Positions 1-6,206 of a stretch of DNA of 7,882 nucleotides are shown in pieces. The notes beneath the pieces were generated by a model that was given only the letters and a program-made list of their open reading frames with translations, searched no databases and was not told the DNA's origin. Position numbers and translations under genes: made by a program. The DNA comes from an uncultured Fidelibacterota bacterium. GTDB lineage: Bacteria > Marinisomatota > Marinisomatia > Marinisomatales > UBA1611. Numbering within the stretch: the first letter of the stretch is position 1; each line of letters opens with the position of its first letter. The stretch is from assembly GCA_913045415.1 (NCBI GenBank), contig CAJWPW010000043.1, forward strand, positions 1-7,882. The letters are read 5' to 3'.

Positions 1-42
1 GGTAAAAACCACTATGAACATCAAGTATCACGATGGAATTAA
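1..42 (+). CDS. Possible 3' end of an upstream gene (partial)
   Basis: Frame 1 is open from the window edge and stops with TAA at 40-42, giving a 13-residue tail (GKNHYEHQVSRWN). It ends 2 bases before the ATG at 45, the same spacing as between the next two genes, so it could be the end of a co-transcribed neighbour. Frame 2 is also open, to a stop at 50-52, and would overlap the next gene by 8 bases, so the choice of frame is uncertain. The tail is too short to recognise a family. Confidence 0.25.
   Translation, partial: GKNHYEHQVSRWN
35..38 (+). promoter_or_regulatory. Ribosome binding site that decides the dipeptidase start
   Basis: GGAA lies 6 bases before the ATG at 45. It overlaps the alternative in-frame ATG at 33, which has no comparable site upstream. 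This favours the start at 45, which also gives a cleaner lipoprotein signal beginning M-N-K. Confidence 0.45.
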
Positions 43-44
43 TA

Positions 45-719
45 ATGAATAAAATTATTATTTTGGTAGTGACACTTCTATTCTGGGGATGTAGTGGACC
101 GAACACGGTTGTATCAAAAGATACTATTATCAAGCATGATTTAGTTAATATCCAAGAATTGGACCCCACCCTTATGGTGGAATTAAAATATTCTACCACT
201 GACAATTTTATGAAGACCGATGTATATGGTGAACTAGAAACATGTTATATGCGGAGAATCCCAGCACAAATGTTAGTAAATGCCAATATATTTTTAAAAG
301 AAAACCATCCTGATCTTCGTTTGCTAATTTATGATGGTCTCCGACCCCGTTCAATCCAATGGATCCTTTGGAATACATTAAGCGATGTTCCCGAATCCGA
401 AAGAACCAATTTTGTAGCTGATCCAAAAACAGGATCTATCCATAATTTTGGTGCTGCTGTTGATCTTACAGTTGCCCATAAAAATGGAACTCCGTTGGAT
501 ATGGGAACCCATTACGATTATTTTGGTGATTTGGCATTTCCAAGACTGGAAGATTCTCTCGTAGTCGTAGGAGATTTAAAACAGGAGCAGGTGAATAACC
601 GTCTTATTTTAAGAGATGCCATGACCCAAGCTGGATTTAGCCCTATCGCTACAGAGTGGTGGCATTTTGATTCATTCCCCTATATGGAGACCAAACGAAA
701 GTTTTCCATCATCGAATAA
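45..719 (+). CDS. Lipoprotein D-alanyl-D-alanine dipeptidase (VanX/DdpX family, M15D)
   Basis: This is a zinc dipeptidase of peptidase subfamily M15D (PF01427), which splits D-Ala-D-Ala. The 224-residue protein, counted from the ATG at 45, has the family's zinc motif SxHxxGxAxD (His133, Asp140), the later ExxH (Glu204, His207 in EWWHF) and the conserved GLRP arginine (Arg100) that corresponds to the transition-state arginine of VanX. All catalytic residues are present. The N-terminus is a short hydrophobic segment ending FWGC, a lipobox-like site (Cys16; Phe rather than Leu at -3), so it is probably a lipoprotein. The residues after Cys (SGPN) lack the acidic cluster used for surface export in Bacteroidetes, which suggests the periplasmic face. 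It sits 2 bp before an LD-carboxypeptidase gene. No vanH, vanA or vanRS is near, so nutrient or murein-peptide recycling is likelier than glycopeptide resistance. An in-frame ATG at 33 is the alternative start. Confidence 0.9.
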   Translation: MNKIIILVVTLLFWGCSGPNTVVSKDTIIKHDLVNIQELDPTLMVELKYSTTDNFMKTDVYGELETCYMRRIPAQMLVNANIFLKENHPDLRLLIYDGLRPRSIQWILWNTLSDVPESERTNFVADPKTGSIHNFGAAVDLTVAHKNGTPLDMGTHYDYFGDLAFPRLEDSLVVVGDLKQEQVNNRLILRDAMTQAGFSPIATEWWHFDSFPYMETKRKFSIIE

Positions 720-721
720 AA

Positions 722-1735
722 ATGAGTCACCTTAATAAAATTGTTTTGTCTCTAGTTGTAATGTCATCGCTTACATTACCACAAAATAAACCAGAGCGGT
801 TATCTCCAGGGGATACAATATTATTCATCGCCCCATCAGGATATTTAAAACAAGATCGAATGGCATTAGCCAAAAAACGATTAGAAGATCGTGGATATGT
901 CACTGTTCAGGCAGATGATATTTTTCGGGCATATGGATATTTGGGGGGGACCGATGAAAGACGAGTTGAAGAACTTATGACTGGCTGGACAAATCAAAAT
1001 ATTAAAGCTATTTTCCCCGGAACAGGCGGGTATGGTACAACCCGGATTTTAGATCAACTGGATTATGATATTATAAAAAATAATCCAAAAATTTTGGTAG
1101 GATTCAGTGATATTACCGGCTTGCATCTCGCCATCAATAAGATGACCGGTCTCACAACATTCCATACACCAAGCCCCATGTATGGATTGGGGAGTGAAGA
1201 AAATCTATCGCTAATTTCTGATTATTATTTCTGGCAAGCCATTGAAGCAAATAATCCAAATGGATACACCATTGATGTAAAATTATTTGAATTAGGTGAA
1301 TCGGTTATTACGCTCCATGCGGGAAAAGGAAAAGGCGAACTTATTGGTGGAAATTTATCTTTGATCAATTCACTCATGGGCACGCCTTATGAAATTGAAA
1401 CAAAAGGAAAAATTCTTTTTATAGAAGATGTGGGCGAAGCACCTTATCGTATCGATCGATATTTCTCCCAATTAAGAATGGCTGGCAAATTTGATCATCT
1501 TAAGGGGGCTATTTTAGGGAAATTTACCCGAAGAGCCAAAGAACCACCGGATGATGACAATAGTTTTACAATGATGAGAGTATTGGAACAATATTTTTCA
1601 AATTTGGGTGTCCCGGTGATTGCCAACTTTCCAATCGGACATTACAAGTATAATGTTTCATTCCCGATTGGCGTCATGGCAGAGATTGATGCGGACAAGC
1701 AAACGGTAAGAATATTAGAAAACCCAACCCAATAA
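722..1735 (+). CDS. LD-carboxypeptidase, S66 family (LdcA-like), probably exported
   Basis: This is a serine carboxypeptidase of family S66. LdcA members remove the terminal D-Ala from murein tetrapeptides (L-to-D bond). The 337-residue length is normal. Visible motifs are the N-terminal GDTILFIAPSG (30-40), the nucleophile elbow GFSD with Ser129, GGNLSL (209-214), IEDVGEAPYRIDR with Glu235 (234-246), and FPIGH with His307. Together these give the Ser-Glu-His triad. The usual 'HGP' motif reads His-Thr-Pro at 148-150. Residues 1-21 contain one lysine followed by a hydrophobic run, which resembles a Sec signal peptide. Classic LdcA is cytoplasmic, so export is a notable inference. The start lies 2 bases after the dipeptidase stop with no good Shine-Dalgarno site, which suggests translational coupling. 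A 7-G run (943-949) lies in the coding sequence. Confidence 0.9.
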   Translation: MSHLNKIVLSLVVMSSLTLPQNKPERLSPGDTILFIAPSGYLKQDRMALAKKRLEDRGYVTVQADDIFRAYGYLGGTDERRVEELMTGWTNQNIKAIFPGTGGYGTTRILDQLDYDIIKNNPKILVGFSDITGLHLAINKMTGLTTFHTPSPMYGLGSEENLSLISDYYFWQAIEANNPNGYTIDVKLFELGESVITLHAGKGKGELIGGNLSLINSLMGTPYEIETKGKILFIEDVGEAPYRIDRYFSQLRMAGKFDHLKGAILGKFTRRAKEPPDDDNSFTMMRVLEQYFSNLGVPVIANFPIGHYKYNVSFPIGVMAEIDADKQTVRILENPTQ

Positions 1736-1745
1736 AACAATAATT

Positions 1746-3122
1746 ATGACCGAGTATAAAAGAGATCTTGGGCTCAAAGAGTCTGTAGCTATTGTTATCA
1801 GTCGCATCATTGGTTCAGGAATATTTCGAACACCGGCACCTATCATGGCTTTGGTAGGCTGTACGTCCCTGTTCGGATTGGTTTGGGTTATTGGCGGAAT
1901 CATTACAATCTTCGGCGCGGTAATCTATGCTGAACTCACGGCTATGATTCCCAAATCTGGAGGTCCATACGTCTTTTTAAAAGAAGCCTATGGCCCCTAT
2001 ATCGCTTTCATACGTGGTTGGGCTATGTTCTTTGTATCAGAGACGGCATCAATCGTTGCTGTTGCATTGGTTTTTACCGAATACCTGAATGCCATTTGGG
2101 AAATCACCATGGGAACCCAATTTAATCTTTTTGTCACATTTGCCATTTCATTAATAACCATTTGGGGACTCACAGGCATCAATTTATTTGGTGTAAGCAT
2201 GAGTGGCAAATTCCAGGTTATTTTCAGTACTATTAAGGTCGGAGCTGTAGGCGCAATTATTGGGATGACTCTTACATCCTTCTCCACAGGAAATGTCCAT
2301 AATTTTGTTAACCCGCTCTGGCCCGAATCGTTTGGCTGGGAAACTATTCTTGCTGTTGGTGCTGCCTTACGATATTCTTTCTTTGCCTTCAGTGGTTGGG
2401 AAGGTGCCACTTACATGGCGGAAGAGGTGAAAGATCCGCAAAGAACATTACCCCTTTCTCTTTTCCTTGGAATTGGCGGAGTAACACTACTTTATATTGG
2501 CACAAACCTTGGATATTTATTTCAGTTAAATGTTCAGGAAATTATTGAGAATAAGTGGGTTGCAACAGCTGCTCTGAAAGTTGTTTTAGGTGCAACGGGG
2601 GGGGTTTTGATCTCTATTGCTGTTGCCGTTAATGCTTTTGGAAATATAAGCACACAGATTCTTTGCAAAGGCCGAACATGGCATGCCATGGCACGAGACG
2701 GACTATTTTTTGATAAATTCAAAGTGTTGCACCCGGTATTTAAATCCCCAAATAATGCACTCATAGGACAAGGGATTTGGGCAACAGTTTTATTGATTTT
2801 TTCGATCCTTTCCACCTATTTTCAATCGGGAATTGGTGGATCAAATGCTTATGAGATCATTATTGATTTCTTCTCTGCCACTAGTACTGTATTTAATCTG
2901 CTCACTTTTGGAGCTATCTATATTCTGCGGAAAAAATGGCCTCATAAGGATCGTCCGTATAAAGCACTCTTGTATCCGTGGAGTATGTACATTGTTTTAA
3001 TTCTATATTTTTCATTCTTTATCATTACATTGATAACCGCATTTATTCCTTCTATGTTGGGGTTAGCTCTTACCTTTAGCGGCACTTTTTACTATCTGAA
3101 AAAAATAAAACACAAATCATGA
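1746..3122 (+). CDS. APC-superfamily amino-acid permease
   Basis: This is an inner-membrane secondary transporter of the amino acid-polyamine-organocation superfamily (PF13520). The 458-residue protein shows about 12 hydrophobic segments, at roughly 14-36, 43-64, 85-112, 127-149, 157-177, 197-218, 236-257, 274-300, 340-359, 369-393, 408-429 and 431-450. Family hallmarks are GSGIF in the broken first helix (23-27), YAELTAMIPKSGGPYVFLKE (61-80), and the LAT-like FSGWEGATYMAEEVKDPQRT (215-234). The substrate cannot be read from sequence. Its position between four peptidoglycan-family enzymes suggests uptake of amino acids or small products from murein peptides such as L-Ala, D-Ala, Glu or diaminopimelate. 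It starts 10 bases after the carboxypeptidase stop, and its TGA overlaps the next ATG (ATGA, 3119-3122). An 8-G run at 2597-2604 encodes Gly285-Gly286. No frameshift is evident. Confidence 0.9.
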   Translation: MTEYKRDLGLKESVAIVISRIIGSGIFRTPAPIMALVGCTSLFGLVWVIGGIITIFGAVIYAELTAMIPKSGGPYVFLKEAYGPYIAFIRGWAMFFVSETASIVAVALVFTEYLNAIWEITMGTQFNLFVTFAISLITIWGLTGINLFGVSMSGKFQVIFSTIKVGAVGAIIGMTLTSFSTGNVHNFVNPLWPESFGWETILAVGAALRYSFFAFSGWEGATYMAEEVKDPQRTLPLSLFLGIGGVTLLYIGTNLGYLFQLNVQEIIENKWVATAALKVVLGATGGVLISIAVAVNAFGNISTQILCKGRTWHAMARDGLFFDKFKVLHPVFKSPNNALIGQGIWATVLLIFSILSTYFQSGIGGSNAYEIIIDFFSATSTVFNLLTFGAIYILRKKWPHKDRPYKALLYPWSMYIVLILYFSFFIITLITAFIPSMLGLALTFSGTFYYLKKIKHKS

Positions 3123-4324
3123 TCCAGCTTTTACCAATTCTAATCTTTTTCTCTTTTCTGTCTGGACAGACAAATTCAAAATGTGGGATCATTCCTGAAA
3201 ATGAAACACTCTTTTCTCGTGACAGCCAAAACTGGGGCTACGGCTATGACAGCCTGCTTGTTGATTTAGATAGGTGGAATGAAAATCCATTCGTTTCCAT
3301 TGATTCCCTAGGTGCATCAGTTCAAAACAGGGCAATCTGGGAATTAACCATCGCTGATGATCCTGAATCCAGCACTAATCATCGAATCTATATTCATACA
3401 CGGACACATCCCGGCGAAGAAGAATCGTTTTGGGTCACGAATGAAATTATTAATATTCTTTTATCGGACACGCCATTAGGAGACTTCCTGCGAGCAAATT
3501 TTACCTATCATATTATTCCCATGTACAATCCGGACGGTGTGGAATTGGGTTATCCGCGAAATAATGCCAATGGAATCGATATTGAAAGTGGCTGGGATGA
3601 TGTTCCTTTAGAGCCGGAAGTAGAAATTTTGAAAAACAGGTTTATTGACTTAATGTGGAATGTGGATAATCCTATAGAGGTAGCGTTGAATATGCATTCT
3701 GCGTACGCCTGCTTAAGATATTTTGTTTACCATGCTTCAGAGGGAACATCATCTGAATATACTGGTATTGAGCAATTATTCATTAATTCCATTAGATCCC
3801 ATTTCCCCGGTGGAATTGAACCCTGGTCTTATTTTGTGAGTTGGACATCCGGCACACCGGACCAATACCCTGAAAGTTGGTGGTGGATGAATCATGGCGA
3901 AAATGTATTGGCATTGACCTACGAGGATATGAATTGCGATGAAGCTGGCTTGTATGATTCCACAGCCAACGCTATTGTTCGTGGGATTATTAATTATCTT
4001 GGTCTTGATTTTACTGGTATTTCAGAAGAAAAAGGATCAATCCTCTCCGGTTTTGTTTTAAAACAAAATTATCCCAATCCATTCAACTCATTCACTACAA
4101 TCCAATATAGTTTACATCAAGAAGATAAGGTTACCCTTATTCTTTATGATCTTAAAGGATCCCAGATTAAAACATTGATAAACGATCGCCAGATCCCAGG
4201 GGTAAAAACTTTAATGTGGAATGGAAAAAATGATGCAGGAAAACCTGTCCCTGCGGGCATATATTTGTATACCATGGCATCCGGAAATATCATAACCACC
4301 CGCAAATTGATTTTCTTAAAATAA
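3119..4324 (+). CDS. Secreted M14 zinc peptidase with T9SS sorting tail
   Basis: This 401-residue protein has a hydrophobic N-terminal signal (1-16, without a basic start), an M14 metallopeptidase domain (about 40-295; PF00246) and a C-terminal T9SS type A sorting domain (about 314-401). M14 landmarks are the zinc motif HPGE (His97, Glu100), NPDG (136-139) followed by Arg147 in PRNNANG, the third zinc ligand His193 in NMHS, and the catalytic Glu269 in LTYED. The active site therefore looks complete. The segment after NG, normally 'VDLNR', reads IDIES (153-157), so the Asn-Arg pair that in carboxypeptidase A grips the substrate C-terminus is absent. M14 enzymes include MpaA-like amidases of gamma-D-Glu-diaminopimelate bonds, which would fit the neighbours. 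The tail carries NYPNPFN (317-323) and ends ITTRKLIFLK, typical of FCB proteins cleaved after outer-membrane export. The start overlaps the permease stop by 4 bp. Confidence 0.88.
   Translation: MIQLLPILIFFSFLSGQTNSKCGIIPENETLFSRDSQNWGYGYDSLLVDLDRWNENPFVSIDSLGASVQNRAIWELTIADDPESSTNHRIYIHTRTHPGEEESFWVTNEIINILLSDTPLGDFLRANFTYHIIPMYNPDGVELGYPRNNANGIDIESGWDDVPLEPEVEILKNRFIDLMWNVDNPIEVALNMHSAYACLRYFVYHASEGTSSEYTGIEQLFINSIRSHFPGGIEPWSYFVSWTSGTPDQYPESWWWMNHGENVLALTYEDMNCDEAGLYDSTANAIVRGIINYLGLDFTGISEEKGSILSGFVLKQNYPNPFNSFTTIQYSLHQEDKVTLILYDLKGSQIKTLINDRQIPGVKTLMWNGKNDAGKPVPAGIYLYTMASGNIITTRKLIFLK
4058..4321 (+). other. T9SS type A C-terminal sorting domain of the M14 peptidase
   Basis: The last 88 codons encode LKQNYPNPFNSFTTI at the start, a beta-sandwich with LILYDLKG, the DAGKPVPAGIYLY motif and a final basic TTRKLIFLK. 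This is the type A (TIGR04183-like, FlgD-related fold) signal recognised by the type IX secretion system in the FCB group. It implies secretion to the medium or anchoring at the cell surface. Confidence 0.85.
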
Positions 4325-4349
4325 ACCAGGCTACACATAATTTTTCTTT

Positions 4350-6200
4350 ATGATGAATTATAAACGCATTTTACTTTATACATTGTTTGGTTTAACTATT
4401 TTAATAGCCTCTCCACCAAATGAAGAATTCAGGGCCACATGGGTGATCACGTGGGATCATATTAACCGATATGAAACACCGGGGCAAAACTTGGAACGGG
4501 TGGCCAAGATCATGGATGACCACGCAGACGCAAATATGAATGCAGTTATTTTCCAGGTCCGACAAAGCGGGACGGCCTACTACCAATCATCTTATGAACC
4601 ATGGGGATATTATTCAGGATACCAAAATCCTGGCTATGATCCTTTAGGAGTGGCAATTGAAGAAGCCCATGCCCGCGGAATGGAACTCCATGCCTGGTTT
4701 AATGTTTTCCAAACATCCAGCACCCATAATGGAACGCCAGCAGCTGAACACCCAGAGTGGGTTTGTCGTGACCAAAATGGAAGTTCAATGACATCCTACA
4801 GGGCTGTGTCTCCAGGATTGGAAGAAGTGAGGAATTATACGGTGAATGTTGCCATGGAAATTGTCCGAAATTATGACATCGATGGTCTTCATCTGGATTA
4901 TGTCCGGTGGAATGAACATATCAACACAAATCGAAATTCTGTACCGCTTCCGGAACAGTTGAACCGCTTGGACGGAATCATATCCCAAAATGATGTTGAT
5001 GCATTGAACGCCAATTCATCTGGAAGATATTTATACGATTATGAGCATCCCTATTCTGCAGGTGTGCCAGATGGGTTCAGTACTTGGGAAAAATGGTGGC
5101 GATGGTGCGTAACGGAATTCGTCTCCACCCTTCATGATTCGATCCAAGCAGTGAAACCCCATGTGAAATTGAGCGCGGCTGTATTAGGAAAATACAATTG
5201 GTCTGGTTGGCAAGGATACGGCACCGTTTACCAGGATGGGGCACTTTGGTATAATAATGGCTATTTAGACCATATCATGCCCATGAGTTATCACTGGACA
5301 AGCGCTAACGGATTTTTGGGCATGCTTTCGACCGACTGTCCTGATTGCTGGGAGTTATTTATTCAACCGGGAATAGATTCAGGCAGGCCATTTACTGTGG
5401 GACCAGGGTCTTATATTTTATACGAAAATAATGTCTGGAACAATCATATCGAAATTGTGGGTGCCTGCCGTGGTTTAAGTTGGGTTGAAGGTTTTCAATT
5501 TTTCAGTTACGGAACCTGGCGCGATAAAAACTATTTTGGAACAGCAGGCGAAACATTCTTTATTAAAAAATCAAAAATAGGGAAAAATCCATTTGGAAGT
5601 ACATTAATACTAGATCCACCTGTTATCGTCCTTTCATCAACTGAAGATGGGAACTTTGATTTAGATATTTATCCAAAAGAAATTGATAAGCCAAACTGGA
5701 TCATTACCTATCAATCCACCAATCCAACTGCGTCAACAGAAACTGCTGATATTATAGATATACAATTCACCAAGGACTCATTTATGGTTCCTATTGAAAG
5801 GGCAACTTATGACACTTCCCAAACACAATTCTTTTTTTCCACCACAGCTGACCGGTTCTGGCAAGAATCTGCCAAGTCTAACCTTGTTTTGATTTCTGGA
5901 CCCGGAGATCAACAAACTAAGTCCTTTGATCTATTTCAGAACTACCCAAACCCATTTACAAAAAAAACAACAGTATTACTTGCTACATCCTATAAGAGAG
6001 ATGTGGAGTTGATCATTTGGTCGTTGGATGGAAAAAAGGTAAAAATACTCCTGGATGAACAATTATATCCAGGTTATTATTCCTATGATTGGACTGGATT
6101 GAATGATGTTGGACAACAGATTGCATCGGGAATCTTTTTTTGTACGCTTGGTTGGAATGGTAAAATAATAGATTCGAAAAAATTGATTTATGTAAAGTAA
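4350..6200 (+). CDS. GHL10-family glycosidase (YngK/DigH-like) with T9SS tail
   Basis: This 616-residue secreted protein begins with a signal peptide (about 1-20, MMNYKR then a hydrophobic run). A glycosyl-hydrolase-like 10 TIM barrel (PF02638, old DUF187) follows at about 25-400. Hallmarks are EFRATWV (26-32), NAVIFQVRQSG (64-74), GYDPLGVAIEEAHARGMELHAWFN (95-118, the family's eAHkrGlelHaW motif), DGLHLDYVRW (178-187) and IMPMSYHW (309-316). An unassigned beta-rich linker (about 421-515) and a T9SS type A tail (526-616) complete it. E. coli DigH (YddW), of the same family, cleaves peptide-free glycan strands of peptidoglycan. A similar role is inferred here from the murein-peptidase neighbours, but other polysaccharides remain possible. 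Cys330 and Cys333 form CPDC and might be disulfide-linked. It starts 25 bases after the M14 gene, without a Shine-Dalgarno site. ATG at 4350 or 4353 could serve as start. Confidence 0.88.
   Translation: MMNYKRILLYTLFGLTILIASPPNEEFRATWVITWDHINRYETPGQNLERVAKIMDDHADANMNAVIFQVRQSGTAYYQSSYEPWGYYSGYQNPGYDPLGVAIEEAHARGMELHAWFNVFQTSSTHNGTPAAEHPEWVCRDQNGSSMTSYRAVSPGLEEVRNYTVNVAMEIVRNYDIDGLHLDYVRWNEHINTNRNSVPLPEQLNRLDGIISQNDVDALNANSSGRYLYDYEHPYSAGVPDGFSTWEKWWRWCVTEFVSTLHDSIQAVKPHVKLSAAVLGKYNWSGWQGYGTVYQDGALWYNNGYLDHIMPMSYHWTSANGFLGMLSTDCPDCWELFIQPGIDSGRPFTVGPGSYILYENNVWNNHIEIVGACRGLSWVEGFQFFSYGTWRDKNYFGTAGETFFIKKSKIGKNPFGSTLILDPPVIVLSSTEDGNFDLDIYPKEIDKPNWIITYQSTNPTASTETADIIDIQFTKDSFMVPIERATYDTSQTQFFFSTTADRFWQESAKSNLVLISGPGDQQTKSFDLFQNYPNPFTKKTTVLLATSYKRDVELIIWSLDGKKVKILLDEQLYPGYYSYDWTGLNDVGQQIASGIFFCTLGWNGKIIDSKKLIYVK
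5925..6197 (+). other. T9SS type A C-terminal sorting domain of the GHL10 protein
   Basis: The final 91 codons start FDLFQNYPNPFTKKTTV and continue with IIWSLDGKKVK, a DWTGLNDVGQQIASGIF block and a terminal SKKLIYVK. The architecture matches the tail of the preceding M14 peptidase, but the sequence is clearly diverged, so it is not a recent duplication. An 8-A run (5960-5967) lies at the Lys-Lys codons of this tail. Confidence 0.85.
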
Positions 6201-6206
6201 GGCATA

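Noticed and set aside
33..44. Upstream ATG at 33 as the dipeptidase start
   Set aside because: It overlaps the GGAA ribosome site that is well spaced for the ATG at 45, and the M-N-K start gives a more standard lipoprotein signal.
45..719. Glycopeptide (vancomycin) resistance gene
   Set aside because: The protein has a lipoprotein-like N-terminus and there is no vanH, D-Ala-D-Lac ligase or two-component regulator in the window. The neighbours point to murein recycling.
1997..2815. Minus-strand open frames inside the permease gene
   Set aside because: They run antisense to a well-conserved membrane protein, have low-complexity compositions without domains, and lack ribosome sites. They are shadows of the permease codons.
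5960..5967. 8-A run in the GHL10 sorting tail as a programmed frameshift site
   Set aside because: The tail is complete in the zero frame, with all T9SS motifs downstream. A-runs are expected in AT-rich Lys codons, and no alternative-frame product of interest is seen.
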